A stretch of 64,000 nucleotides of DNA from Leptospira ainazelensis (GTDB lineage Bacteria; Spirochaetota; Leptospiria; Leptospirales; Leptospiraceae). This document shows, one piece after another, positions 31,378-40,758 of this stretch (position 1 is the stretch's first letter; each line of letters starts with the position of its first letter). The notes beneath the pieces were generated by a model. It made no database searches. It saw only the letters and a list, made by a program, of their open reading frames with translations, and was not told the DNA's origin. The stretch spans positions 101,001 to 165,000 of the forward strand of contig NZ_JAFFPT010000025.1 of NCBI RefSeq assembly GCF_016918785.1, in the 5' to 3' direction. A program made the position numbers and the translations under genes.

Positions 31378-31907
31378 AAGGTTTCCGGGTACCAGTTTTT
31401 ACTAGTTCCATACTAGGACAAATGGATTTTGGGGAAAAAAAGTTCGAATCTTTCGGAAATTCCGATCGGAATCGAATTTAGAATACTTCCAGTTACGGAG
31501 TTCCGGATTTACAGAACCGTCTTTGATTCTTCGAAAATAGGATCCACGTTCAAGAATTCGGATCGATTTCCGTTTCTTTTTCGCTCTGGATTGAAAAAGC
31601 GATTCGTAACCGCGTAAAAAAGAATAAGGATATTTGAGATTCTTCGTTTGAAAATCGGATCGGGAAAATAGAGGTCCGTATATTAGAACATTCGAATGCA
31701 AGGATAAGTCTGAATCGGTATTTTATATCCGAGAAGAATCTTATCCCCCTTCAAGTCCTTAACGGACAGAAAAATATAAAAAAAACGAATCGGGACTAAA
31801 AAAGTAAATTTTTTATATTTAGAGGAATTTAAAAAAACTATAATATCCTTTTACCGGAATTAAATAATTTATTGCAATGATTGCGTATTTTATTTCAAGT
31901 TGAGCGT
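31378..31907. other. Intergenic region upstream of gcvT
   Basis: About 530 bases between the divergent gcvT and a small lipoprotein gene. The half near the lipoprotein is very A+T-rich. Open frames inside (up to 99 codons) look Arg/Phe/Ser-rich and non-coding. It should hold both promoters. Confidence 0.4.
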
Positions 31908-32207
31908 ATGAAAAAATACTTATCAATGATATCGGTCATCCTGTTCGTTGTGTTCTCGTTTCAGTGTTCTGAAATTTCTCCCCGTCAAAAATGTTATGAA
32001 GATAACTACTGTAAATCCGCCGATTCGGACTGTGTCGCGGCTTCTTTGTTGATTTCCAGTCTTTTACAAAGCGGCAGTTCTTCTTCCTCTTCGAGCACTT
32101 CTTCCAGTTCGTCTAGTTCTTTTTTGAATCTTTATTTTAGTCCGCTCACTTGTATCGGGGCGAAAGCTTCCTGTGAAGCGGATTGTGACAAAAAACATAC
32201 ATTCTAA
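31908..32207 (+). CDS. Small Cys- and Ser-rich lipoprotein
   Basis: A 99-residue lipoprotein. ATG 31908 opens the signal MKKYLSMISVILFVVFSFQC, with Cys20 as the lipidated residue. The mature part has seven further cysteines (CYEDNYC, DSDC, TC, SCEADC) flanking a poly-Ser tract (QSGSSSSSSSTSSSSSSS). Paired cysteines suggest disulfides; the serine tract may be a flexible linker and is a slippage-prone sequence. An inverted repeat follows the gene. The function is unknown; similar small Cys-rich lipoproteins are known from Leptospira, but I cannot name this one. Confidence 0.75.
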   Translation: MKKYLSMISVILFVVFSFQCSEISPRQKCYEDNYCKSADSDCVAASLLISSLLQSGSSSSSSSTSSSSSSSFLNLYFSPLTCIGAKASCEADCDKKHTF

Positions 32208-32221
32208 AAAACGAATATTCG

Positions 32222-32256
32222 ACCTTCCCGCAATTTTCATTAAAACGCGGGAAGGT
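32222..32256. repeat. Perfect 10-bp inverted repeat between convergent genes
   Basis: ACCTTCCCGC and GCGGGAAGGT with a 15-base loop. It separates the lipoprotein gene and the short kinase gene. No T run follows on either strand, so it may be a weak bidirectional terminator. Confidence 0.6.
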
Positions 32257-32282
32257 AAGATTCTTACAACCCGATTCTTGGA

Positions 32283-33554
32283 TCAGAATGAATTGCGGAA
32301 AAATTTCGATTCGTTCTGGGGAAAATCGGATTCCTCAAAAACCGGAAAGAACAAGGAAAACGTCGTTCCTTGCCCGAGTGTGGATTGAAAATCGATAAAC
32401 CCCGAGTGTTCTTCTACGATCGTTTTTACAACGGCGAGTCCGAGCCCCGTTCCTTTTTCATTTTCTTTCGTGGTGAAAAACGGATTGAAAATTTTTTCTT
32501 TTATACTTTCGTCCATACCTTCACCCGAATCGCAAATTTCTATACGGAGATATTTTTGCGAGAGAATCGGACTAAAACGATCGAAAATCGATTCGCCGGA
32601 AACTAAGTCCTGCGTTATTTTGATTTTTCCGTTTCGGTTCATTGCGTCTCTTGCGTTCAATAACAAGTTCAGAATCGTTTGGTAGATTTGACAACCGTCC
32701 CCAAATATGCGCGCGTTTTGAGCTAAATCCAAACTTTCTATTTCGATTCCTTTTCCCATCGTGTATGGAATGATTTGAGTCAGTTCCTTGACGATTCCGG
32801 AAACGGAGACGGGTGCAAAAATGCCTGTATTCGGTCTTGAAAGAGAAAGTAATTGTTTTGCTATGGAGCCGGCGCGTCCGACCGCACCGATAATTCTTCG
32901 AAGATGTTTTTCGGATTCAGAATTTTTTTCAACGTTCAATTCTACGAGTTGTGTACACGACAAAATGATAGTTAGAATGTTGTTAAAGTCGTGGGCGATT
33001 CCGCCTACGATTCTCCCGATCGTATCGATCTTTTGAGCCCTTATTAGGAAATCGGATGGTATCTCAGAACACGAAGGTTGTTTGATACTTCCTTGCAGTC
33101 GGTTGTAGGAGATATATTTGAAACTGATTTCGACGGGGATCGTCTTACCCAATTTATGGATCAGATTGATTTTTAGAATCGTGTTCGAACATGAATCGGC
33201 TGAATCTTTTAGAAGAATGACTTTATTCTTATCCGTTTCTTCGACGATGTCTATAATACGAAGTGTCAGAAGTTCTTCCGCGTAATAACCCAGTAATTGG
33301 TGCGACTTGGAGCTAATATCTAAAAATTTTCCGTCCCCGTCGGCGAAAAAAACAATGTCCTCGGATTGTTCGATCAACGTCCTATAACGGAATTCCGTTT
33401 CGTTTTTTCTTTTTTCAACAGCAATGCTTACGGCATCCCCTAATGAAAAACGGGGAATCGAATCTTCTTCTATATTTCTAAAATAACTTTCAACGTTATA
33501 ATAATACATACTTGTTCGGAACCAATTTATTTTAAATAATTGCTTAGGCAACAA
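32283..33554 (-). CDS. Histidine kinase (PAS-HisKA-HATPase), shortened paralogue
   Basis: A 423-residue kinase. A PAS domain covers about 55-160, then HisKA with His188 in GGIAHDFNN, then HATPase with NLLLNARDAM, DSGEGM and GTGLGLAVVK. It has no receiver and no transmembrane segment. The first 50 residues (with SLGDAVSIAVEKRKNETEFR) align with the junction after the GAF domain in the next kinase (SLAHIAGIAIERKRIEDL), so it looks like a paralogue that has lost most of GAF and the whole receiver. Start choice is uncertain: ATG at 33509 is also possible. It lies 55 bases after the larger kinase gene. Confidence 0.85.
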   Translation of the reverse strand: MLPKQLFKINWFRTSMYYYNVESYFRNIEEDSIPRFSLGDAVSIAVEKRKNETEFRYRTLIEQSEDIVFFADGDGKFLDISSKSHQLLGYYAEELLTLRIIDIVEETDKNKVILLKDSADSCSNTILKINLIHKLGKTIPVEISFKYISYNRLQGSIKQPSCSEIPSDFLIRAQKIDTIGRIVGGIAHDFNNILTIILSCTQLVELNVEKNSESEKHLRRIIGAVGRAGSIAKQLLSLSRPNTGIFAPVSVSGIVKELTQIIPYTMGKGIEIESLDLAQNARIFGDGCQIYQTILNLLLNARDAMNRNGKIKITQDLVSGESIFDRFSPILSQKYLRIEICDSGEGMDESIKEKIFNPFFTTKENEKGTGLGLAVVKTIVEEHSGFIDFQSTLGQGTTFSLFFPVFEESDFPQNESKFFRNSF

Positions 33555-33609
33555 ATATTATACAAGACAGGGGTTAGTCTTCAAAAAATTTGGTGTTTTG
33601 GCGGATCCG

Positions 33610-35796
33610 TTATTGGATCTTTTGAATTATACTTTGAACTTCTTCGATCTTATACGGTTTGTCTAAGATCGCCTTTACGCCTTGCAGAAGAAGTTTTTCT
33701 TTTTTTTCTCTTTCGATATGCCCGGAAGTTATGATAACTTTTATCTCCGGTTTGATCTCTTTCAATTTGAAAAAGAGAGAGTCTCCGCTCATTTCCGGCA
33801 TCCCTAAATCGGTGATGACTAAATCGATCGAATGATCGGGATTCCGAAAAACCTCCAGAGCTTGTTTTCCCGAGTTCGAAGTAAGCACGTTACAACCCGA
33901 TAATTCAAGGATATCTTTTAGTACTTCCAAAACCATGATCTCGTCGTCGACGATCAAAACGTTTGCTTGAATGTTAGTTCGTTGTTTTTCAATTTCCGAA
34001 ACTCTATTTTCCGCGGCCGCAATCGCGGGAAAATAGAGTTTAAATGTAGTACCTTGGTTGAGGGCCGATTCCACATCGATAAAACCGAAATGGTTTTTTG
34101 TGATTGTGTCTACGATCGAAAGCCCAAGACCGGTGCCTTTTCCTCTTTCTTTTGTGGTAAAAAAAGGTTCGAATATTTTTTGTTTTGTTTCCGAGTTCAT
34201 CCCTTTGCCGGTATCGCTCACGTGAATACAAACATACTCTTTGGCGTTTCCGGAAAGGAATTTTTTTCGAACCTCGGTTCCTTTTACGGTAGTTTCTAAA
34301 ATCGTAATCTTGCCGCCGTCTAACATCGCGTCTCTTGCGTTCAAAGCTAAGTTTAGAATGACTTGGTGGAGATGCCCGCTATCGCCTAAAATGATTCCGT
34401 TGGTAAGATCGATTTTTGTTTCTATGGAAATGTTTTTTGGAAGGGAAAAAGAAAGTATATCGGTAACTTCCCGAATGATATGCGAAATAGAAATCGGTTT
34501 GAGTTCGGACGAGCCAGGTCTTGAAAAAAGAAGAAGTTGTTTTGTGATCGATCCTCCCCTTTTTGCGGCTTCGATAATTCTATGGACGTGTTTGTTTAGA
34601 TCCGAATCGTTTTCGATTCTTAACTTCATAACTTCCGCGCTTCCCATGATCATCGTAAGAAGATTGTTAAAATCATGAGCGACTCCGCCGGCGAGTAGTC
34701 CGATACTTTCCATTTTTTGTGCTTGTCGAAGAATTTCTTCAGCCGTTTTTCTTTCCGAGACGTTTCTCACAATTCCTTGTAGAAAACCGTTTTTCAAAAT
34801 TTTCGCATTGATTTCAACGGGAACAATATCTCCGTCTTTACATACCAATTTTCTTTCGCTCAAAATCGGTTTCCCCGTGCGAAGTTCATTCATACGAAGC
34901 GGATTCTTCTTAATATCCTCCGGTTCGATAACGTCCCAAATCGTGAGGTTCGAAAATTCTTCCTTTGAGTAACCTAACAAAGCGCAGCCGCTCGGATTGA
35001 TTTCCACAAATTTTCCTTCTTTGTTTATTAGAAAGATCGTATCTGATGCTTGTTCGACCAGGGAACGATAACGCGCTTCGCTCTCCGATTTGAGATCTTC
35101 GATTCTTTTTCTTTCAATCGCGATACCGGCGATATGAGCCAACGAATGGATCAGTCTTAAATCCAATTCCGAAGGTTTTTTCGGTTCGTCGTAATAGAGG
35201 GCAAATGTTCCCAAAACCTGATTGGACGGGGAAAGAATAGGATGCGACCAACAAGATCTTAGGTGAAATTTTTCAGCGAGATCCCGGTAGTTTTCCCAGA
35301 GCGGATCCGTTTGGATGTTTTGGACGACGATGAGTTTTTTTGTGTAAGCCGCAGTCCCGCAAGAACCCACTTTGGGACCAATTTTTACTCCGTCGATAAG
35401 TTCGTTGTATTCTTTGGGCAAACTTGGAGCGGCCCCGTGTCTTAAAGTGACTCCGTCCTTATCGAGAAGAAGGATACTCGCGTGAATATCGGGACGATAT
35501 TCTTCAATTGAGGAAGCGAGCGTAAAAAGGATGTCTTTGAGAGATTGTCCGGAAGAGAGTTCTTCGAAAACTTGGAAGAGATGATTCAATAAAAGTTCGA
35601 TTTTTCTTTGTTCTTCCGAGTCTGAGAGGGCCAGCCAACCTTTGGATTGATTTTCATTTCCGAATAACGTTTTGAATAAAGCGACCGGAAACCGCAGAAA
35701 CCTATAGAATGATTCTAATATCGACATAGCCGGTTCTTTTTTTGTAAGCGCAGTTGGATTCATAGAATGCTGAAGCATAAAAGTATCCAAGTTCAA
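33610..35796 (-). CDS. Cytosolic hybrid histidine kinase (GAF-PAS-HisKA-HATPase-REC)
   Basis: A 728-residue kinase without membrane segments. Order: a GAF domain (about 75-228, with VGSCGTAAYTKK), PAS (about 240-350), HisKA with His374 in GGVAHDFNN, HATPase with NLALNARDAML and GTGLGLSIVD, then a receiver domain with VITDLGMPEMSG (phospho-acceptor Asp near residue 660). GAF and PAS suggest a small-ligand or redox sensor. Several ATGs precede the GAF domain; ATG 35727 (MSILESF) is an alternative start. The shorter paralogue follows directly and may be co-transcribed. Confidence 0.9.
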   Translation of the reverse strand: MNLDTFMLQHSMNPTALTKKEPAMSILESFYRFLRFPVALFKTLFGNENQSKGWLALSDSEEQRKIELLLNHLFQVFEELSSGQSLKDILFTLASSIEEYRPDIHASILLLDKDGVTLRHGAAPSLPKEYNELIDGVKIGPKVGSCGTAAYTKKLIVVQNIQTDPLWENYRDLAEKFHLRSCWSHPILSPSNQVLGTFALYYDEPKKPSELDLRLIHSLAHIAGIAIERKRIEDLKSESEARYRSLVEQASDTIFLINKEGKFVEINPSGCALLGYSKEEFSNLTIWDVIEPEDIKKNPLRMNELRTGKPILSERKLVCKDGDIVPVEINAKILKNGFLQGIVRNVSERKTAEEILRQAQKMESIGLLAGGVAHDFNNLLTMIMGSAEVMKLRIENDSDLNKHVHRIIEAAKRGGSITKQLLLFSRPGSSELKPISISHIIREVTDILSFSLPKNISIETKIDLTNGIILGDSGHLHQVILNLALNARDAMLDGGKITILETTVKGTEVRKKFLSGNAKEYVCIHVSDTGKGMNSETKQKIFEPFFTTKERGKGTGLGLSIVDTITKNHFGFIDVESALNQGTTFKLYFPAIAAAENRVSEIEKQRTNIQANVLIVDDEIMVLEVLKDILELSGCNVLTSNSGKQALEVFRNPDHSIDLVITDLGMPEMSGDSLFFKLKEIKPEIKVIITSGHIEREKKEKLLLQGVKAILDKPYKIEEVQSIIQKIQ

Positions 35797-36524
35797 AGAA
35801 AGAATTTGGAATCTTTCTTTAAGAGACGCGATAAACTTTTAAATTCGAAGTTTAGGTCCGAACAAAATGAATTCATAGACGATTTCCCTCTTTTAATTCC
35901 GGATTTAATTTTGATACCGGATTCACATTTCGATTGGAGAATTGGATTCACCGATCGGGATGCAACAAAAGAAGAATACGATAACACAAATTCTAAAAAA
36001 AGGAATCTGAAAGAATATTTCCGTTTCGTTTTTGGATAGAATTTTTCACTGAATTCGGATTCTAATTCTTTTGAATTCCTGCTAAAACGAAGCGAAACGA
36101 ATGAAATCGGCAATCCGATTCGATTTGTATGGCGATCCTAATTGAGAAATGTCAATTACAACACCGCACAACCCTTCGAGTCAGACGCTTACCCGCAAGT
36201 GAACTGATCTTTAAAAGGATTTGTAATAACAACAACGATCCTCCATGAAAAGCGCCCACCGCCCAAATTTCGAACGGAGGGGAGGTAGAGGAACTCAATA
36301 CAACGTTATCTAAGTATCGCGTCGCGGGAAAAAGTCCGGGAGATTTTTCTCTATCACGAAATCATAATTTTGCATGGAAAATTTTCACTCAGAGTTCTTG
36401 TAAGAACTCCTACAAAAATTCCCATTTGGATCTTGTTGATTCTGAATAGGTGGTTTCCAACTTGTGGATAAGGTTGTACTTTCGAGTGGGTGGCAAAAAA
36501 CCGGAAGGAATGGAATTTTTTAGA
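35797..36524. other. Long intergenic region, no gene seen
   Basis: About 730 bases. Open frames inside look non-coding. The stretch 36130-36350 has a different, less A+T-rich texture (AAGCGCCCACCGCCC, GGAGGGGAGGTAGAGGAAC). At 36140-36157 there is an AATTGA/TCAATT dyad and at 36393-36408 a near-perfect palindrome AGTTCTT-GT-AAGAACT. I found no RNA family. Confidence 0.4.
36393..36414. repeat. Short palindrome and GAACTCCTACA motif
   Basis: AGTTCTT-GT-AAGAACT (36393-36408) runs into CTCCTACA. The GGAGTTC-type core recurs at 52700 and 52773. It may be one copy of a small dispersed palindromic repeat. Confidence 0.4.
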
Positions 36525-37358
36525 TCACGATTTTTTCGATCGGTAGGATTCGGTTTTTAGTTTCAATAATTTAGAATATTGTTCGGGAGATTTTCCCACA
36601 ATCGTTTTGAAATCCTTTATAAAGTGAGCCTGATCAAAGTAGCCTAAATCCAAAGCGAGTTGGATTCCGTCTACGTCTTCGCCATTCTCCAATCTTTCCG
36701 CCGCTTCGTGCAGTCGATATCTTTGAATCACCCACTTGGGAGTGACTCCAACGTAACGGCCGAACTGACGTTGTAGCGTTCTTTTGTGAATACGAAGTCG
36801 GTTCGCCAAATCGTCCACTTTATGGATGTCCGGGTTTTTAAGAATGTAATCGATCACTTCCTGGATCCATAAAACGTTTTGATCGGGTTTGGGAAGATTT
36901 TGTAAAAGAATCAGTTCCATGGTTTCCAATCTTTCCTCGTCGTTTTTTGCGGAAAGAATCGAGTTTTCCAGACTCGGCACGTCGACTGAAAAAACTGAAT
37001 CGATGGGAATGGATCGGTTCCGGATAGAATGAATCGGTTTTTTGTAAAACTGATAAAACGCACCCGGCTTGAATTTGATTCCCCAGACCTTTCCAAAATT
37101 TTTTAGTAGATAAGAAAATTTTCCTTCGATAATTCCTTGAATTCTTGAATTACCTCGATCGATCACGAGATGAACGTTCGGATGAGGGAGTGTTTCGGCG
37201 AGTTGAGGTTCCTTTCCTCGAAAATCCCATTCTACGGTCCAATGATGTTCTATAAAGAATTCTAAACTTGAACTCGGTAAATAACGAGCATGAATCAAAT
37301 TTTCGGTTTCTTTTTCCGATTTTAAAACTCCTCTCGGTTTGTCTTTTTTGGATTTCAT
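36525..37358 (-). CDS. AraC-family transcriptional regulator
   Basis: A regulator of about 277 residues. The N-terminal part carries a DUF6597-type sensing region (ARYLPSSSLEFFIEHHW, LPHPNVHLVIDRG, WGIKFKPGAFYQF). The C-terminal AraC domain has two helix-turn-helix units: VDDLANRLRIHKRTLQRQFGRYVG and the signature IQLALDLGYFDQAHFIKDFK. ATG 37358 is chosen over 37517, because the upstream extension is a hydrophobic/basic tract with a poor start context; no strong ribosome site is seen at either. It is divergent from the GFA gene. The inducer is unknown. Confidence 0.88.
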   Translation of the reverse strand: MKSKKDKPRGVLKSEKETENLIHARYLPSSSLEFFIEHHWTVEWDFRGKEPQLAETLPHPNVHLVIDRGNSRIQGIIEGKFSYLLKNFGKVWGIKFKPGAFYQFYKKPIHSIRNRSIPIDSVFSVDVPSLENSILSAKNDEERLETMELILLQNLPKPDQNVLWIQEVIDYILKNPDIHKVDDLANRLRIHKRTLQRQFGRYVGVTPKWVIQRYRLHEAAERLENGEDVDGIQLALDLGYFDQAHFIKDFKTIVGKSPEQYSKLLKLKTESYRSKKS

Positions 37359-37631
37359 ATTTGGATCTATAAAATCCGAAATCAAATCAAGGCTCAACGA
37401 GTTTTTTGAATTGTATCGAAGTAAGAATAAAACGGATCGAAGAAGGAAAAATCTTTCTAAGATTTCCTTCGAAAAAATTGAAAGGAAAAATATATGACAT
37501 CTTTTGGCAATATTCAAAAAAGGATGTGCAATCGATTTAAAAAATTCTTACCTTAAAAAACTTTAAATGTTGAGTCCATAAAAGAATGAAAACATACTCT
37601 GAAATAAAAAACAACGGAATAGGAATCAAGT

Positions 37632-38039
37632 ATGAGTCTAAAAAAATACAACGGCAGCTGTCACTGCGGAAAGGTAAAATACGAAGTCGATCTCGATCTT
37701 TCTTTAGGAACCTCGAAGTGTAATTGTTCCTTTTGTACTAAGGTAAGAAATTGGAGCGTTACGATAAAACCGAATGCCTTCCGTCTTCTTTCCGGAAAAG
37801 AAGAACTGGGAAACTATCAGTTCGGAAGCATGAGCGCAAACCATAAGTTTTGTAGGAGCTGCGGAGTTCGTACTTATACCGAAGGTTTTATCGAAGAGAT
37901 CGGAGGAGACTTTATCAGCGTGAGTTTGTCCACTCTGAACGATCTCGAACCGGCCGAACTCATCGAAGCTCCAATCTGGTATGCGGACGGACTTCATAAT
38001 AATTGGAGATCACAACCGGCGGAGATTCGTCATCTTTGA
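37632..38039 (+). CDS. GFA/CENP-V family zinc-binding protein
   Basis: A 135-residue protein of the GFA family (glutathione-dependent formaldehyde-activating enzyme/centromere protein V fold). Zinc cysteines: Cys10, Cys12 (CHC), Cys30, Cys32, Cys35 (CNCSFC), Cys74 and Cys77 (CRSC). The GVRTYTEGF segment and the C-terminal [22 protein letters not shown] end fit the family. Catalysis has not been shown for most relatives, so no reaction is claimed. A strong terminator follows. Confidence 0.88.
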   Translation: MSLKKYNGSCHCGKVKYEVDLDLSLGTSKCNCSFCTKVRNWSVTIKPNAFRLLSGKEELGNYQFGSMSANHKFCRSCGVRTYTEGFIEEIGGDFISVSLSTLNDLEPAELIEAPIWYADGLHNNWRSQPAEIRHL

Positions 38040-38040
38040 A

Positions 38041-38073
38041 AAAAGGTCCGGAATCAATTTTCCGGACCTTTTT
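38041..38073 (+). terminator. Rho-independent terminator after GFA gene
   Basis: A perfect 13-bp stem AAAAGGTCCGGAA / TTCCGGACCTTTT with a 6-base loop and a T tail. It can act on both strands but there is no gene ending from the right within 80 bases. Confidence 0.92.
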
Positions 38074-38157
38074 CAAACCTAGCTGAATATTTTCCGGAGA
38101 CGATTGATTCGAATCGGATTCTCATAAAACGCGTGTTTGGTGAAAAAGGGAATCCGA

Positions 38158-38655
38158 TCACTCTTTTAGAGTTTCTAAACCGGCTCTTGCGACTTGACCG
38201 TCTTGCGCCGAGGTTCCTCCGGAAACACCGATCGCTCCGATGATTTTTCCGTCCACAAGAATCAATTCTCCGCCTTCCAATGGATAAACGCCGGGTAAAC
38301 CGATGAGTCTAAGTCCCATTCCGCCGGCGACTACTGCGTCTTCCATCGATTTTGTAGGTCTTCTAAAATTGATCGCACACTTTGCTTTTCCTTGGGAAAT
38401 ATCGATCGAACCGAATTGAGTTCCGTCGATTCTTTCTAAATAAACAAGATTTCCGCCGGAATCTACGATTGAGATCACCATCTTCCATCCGTTTTTTTTG
38501 GCTTCCGTCTCCGCTTTCGCAGCGATCTTTTTGGCGATTTCAAGACGGATCGGATTTCCGTAATCGGGAAAACCGGGTTGGCTTTGACTCATAAGGCTCT
38601 CTGAGTTTGTAAGAAGAATACAAACCGCGATGAATGTGAAAATTTTCGGGTACAT
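38158..38655 (-). CDS. Exported GlcG/HbpS-family haem-binding-type protein
   Basis: A 165-residue protein with a signal peptide (hydrophobic 5-16, likely cut near SLMSQSQ). The mature domain is GlcG/HbpS: AEAEAKKNGWKMVISIVDSGGNLVYLER-type N-terminus (starting KAETEAKKNG), DGTQFGSIDISQGKA, a glycine-rich GVYPLEGGELILVDGKIIGAIGVSGG, and DGQVARAGLE. Relatives bind haem or haem-degradation products or act in small-molecule sensing. Periplasmic location is inferred from the signal. Confidence 0.88.
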   Translation of the reverse strand: MYPKIFTFIAVCILLTNSESLMSQSQPGFPDYGNPIRLEIAKKIAAKAETEAKKNGWKMVISIVDSGGNLVYLERIDGTQFGSIDISQGKAKCAINFRRPTKSMEDAVVAGGMGLRLIGLPGVYPLEGGELILVDGKIIGAIGVSGGTSAQDGQVARAGLETLKE

Positions 38656-38998
38656 AGGATTTTCCTCCGTTGAAATAAAATGGGATTTTGTTAACCGAAG
38701 AGTCCTTTTTTTCGGATCGGGCCGATGGAAATAGAATTCCGGTTTTAGTTTAACCTTTTGGGATTTGAAACTGAGGTCGATCGAGAACGAATCATTCGTC
38801 CGGATCGAGGCGGGTTTTTTCGTAGCGCAGAAAGACGAATTCTAAAAAATTAATTTAGAATCTAACTTGAGTTAAATGCTCGAATTTTTTTCCGTCAAGT
38901 TTTTTATAAAGATCGTATCCGAAAATTGCGGATACGGAATTTTCTTTTCTATATCGATTTCAGATCGGAATGAATATTATTTATAAAAGGAGCATAAC
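38656..38998. other. Intergenic region, no gene seen
   Basis: A 343-base A+T-rich gap between divergent genes. It should hold two promoters. I see no repeat, RNA or small gene in it. Confidence 0.4.
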
Positions 38999-39547
38999 GT
39001 GTTGCATCAAAATTTTCAAAACTTGGCCGGTTACAACCAATGGATGAATGAAAGAATGTTCGCTATTATTGAAAGATTACCTTCTTCCGTTAGAACGCAA
39101 GATCAAAAAGCTTTTTTCGGATCCATACAAGCGACCCTCAATCATATCCTCTGGGGAGATAAAATTTGGCTAAGCCGATTTTTGAAGGGCGGGTATTCTT
39201 TCGATATTCTCACGGAAGAGACGGTCTCGGGTGTAGAAACTCAGACGTCCAACCATCGCCACCAATTGGAAGAAGATTTCGATCGACTCAGAAAGGAAAG
39301 GATGAAAGTGGATAGTGACTTGGTAAGCTGGATCAGGGACGGATTTTCAGAATCCGATTTTGGTAAAAATTTGGAGTATCAGAATACGAAAGGAATTGTA
39401 CAAACCACTCCGATTTTTTTCGTTTTGACTCATTTGTTCAATCACCAGACTCACCATCGAGGGCAGATAACGACTTTATTATTTCAAAACGGAGTAGATC
39501 CCGGAGTTACGGATTTGATTTATTATCTGCGAATGAATTCGAACTAA
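38999..39547 (+). CDS. DinB-family protein
   Basis: A 182-residue four-helix-bundle protein of the DinB/DfsB superfamily. The start is GTG at 38999 with an AAAGGAG site 7 bases before. Family traits: NQWMNERMFAIIERL at the N-terminus, LNHILWGDKIWLSRFL with a metal-type His, and the C-terminal HLFNHQTHHRGQ with further His ligands. Family members bind a metal through three His and many act as thiol-dependent transferases; the reaction here is unknown. Confidence 0.88.
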   Translation: MLHQNFQNLAGYNQWMNERMFAIIERLPSSVRTQDQKAFFGSIQATLNHILWGDKIWLSRFLKGGYSFDILTEETVSGVETQTSNHRHQLEEDFDRLRKERMKVDSDLVSWIRDGFSESDFGKNLEYQNTKGIVQTTPIFFVLTHLFNHQTHHRGQITTLLFQNGVDPGVTDLIYYLRMNSN

Positions 39548-39635
39548 AGTTCAAAGAAATTTTATATTTTTAAGAATTTAGAATCCGGTAAAAAAAGGCT
39601 TTCCTCCGTGGAGAAATACAATCAGGATTCTCCCC

Positions 39636-40616
39636 ATGTTCTTACGATTCAAAACTAAAGTTAGATTTTTTCAATTTTCCGTTCTTCCCTGGCTATTCTT
39701 TTTATCCTTTTTGGGCTCTTGTTCCAGTGTTCCGATCGTAAACAAACCTCTGGACGGAAATTTGGATCTGCAAGGTCATCGAGGTGCGCGCGGACTCAAA
39801 CCGGAAAACACTTGGCCTGCATTTGAAGAAGCCATTCGACAAGGAATGACTACGTTGGAATTGGATACGGTGCTTACGAAAGATAAGAAAATCATCATCC
39901 ATCACGATTCTGAGACAAATCCCGTGATCTGTCAAAAGAAGGATGGAACCGAAATTCTTTCTCGGTCTTTATACGAATTGACCTTGATCGAATTGAAACA
40001 ACTCGATTGTGGAACGAAAAAAAATCCCAAGTATCCGGAACAAACTCCCGTTCCCGGTACGGAGTTGATCACGATAGAAGAATTTTTTACGCTCGTAGCA
40101 AAAGCCGAAAAACAATTTCCGGAAAGAGCAAAGCTGAAGTTTAACATCGAGACGAAATTCCCGAACGACGACAAAGCTCAACTTCCTTTAGAGATCGTAC
40201 AGGAACACGTCGGTCTTTTGGTACAAGCGGTTGAAAAGGCGAACGTTGTAGATCGAACTACGATCCAATCGTTTTATCTAAAAGCCCTTCCGATCGTAAA
40301 AGAAAAAAACCCAAAGATCAAAACGAGTGCGCTTTTTTCTCTGACGTATTTCCAGGGCGCGATGATGACCTTCGGTTTTGGAAATTCTACAAGAAAGAAT
40401 GTTTTGGAAAAAACTCTCGAAATAAAAGCTGATATCATTTCTCCATATTTTCTTTATGTGACGGATGATTTTGTGCAGAAGGCTCATTCTCACAAAATCG
40501 CCGTGATTCCTTGGACCGTCAATGAACGCACCGAGATGCGGAGATTGATCCAAGCGGGTGTGGATGGAATCATCACGGATTATCCGGATCGATTGAAGCA
40601 GATACTCAATCAATAA
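39636..40616 (+). CDS. Glycerophosphodiester phosphodiesterase, probable lipoprotein
   Basis: A 326-residue protein with a lipoprotein signal (hydrophobic core 15-27; FLGSC, Cys29). The GDPD domain follows: [15 protein letters not shown] with His48 and Glu57, [18 protein letters not shown], and the C-terminal [23 protein letters not shown]. Such enzymes split glycerophosphodiesters to glycerol-3-phosphate and an alcohol at the outer side of the inner membrane or in the periplasm. Its product could feed a GlpT-type transporter such as the one at 4.2 kb, which is an inference. Confidence 0.92.
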   Translation: MFLRFKTKVRFFQFSVLPWLFFLSFLGSCSSVPIVNKPLDGNLDLQGHRGARGLKPENTWPAFEEAIRQGMTTLELDTVLTKDKKIIIHHDSETNPVICQKKDGTEILSRSLYELTLIELKQLDCGTKKNPKYPEQTPVPGTELITIEEFFTLVAKAEKQFPERAKLKFNIETKFPNDDKAQLPLEIVQEHVGLLVQAVEKANVVDRTTIQSFYLKALPIVKEKNPKIKTSALFSLTYFQGAMMTFGFGNSTRKNVLEKTLEIKADIISPYFLYVTDDFVQKAHSHKIAVIPWTVNERTEMRRLIQAGVDGIITDYPDRLKQILNQ

Positions 40617-40758
40617 GAATATAATAAAAATTTAAAGTTTGTTTAACGTTCAAATCAAAAAAAATTAAGAATTTCACCTTCTTTCGTAACCTCAAGGAAC
40701 CGTTTCCGGTAGCGGGGGCGGAAACGCGCTTGCAATTTTAAGAATAGAGAATACAAAT

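Noticed and set aside
31402..31701. A 99-codon minus frame upstream of gcvT
   Set aside because: Composition Arg/Lys/Phe/Ser-heavy with no start signal.
31378..31907. A glycine riboswitch before gcvT
   Set aside because: I did not find the paired GGAGAG and GCGCCGAAGG-type aptamer elements on the minus strand.
36325..36340. GGAAAAAGTCCGGG, resembling a piece of RNase P RNA
   Set aside because: The following bases do not match the conserved P RNA core and no other core helix is present.
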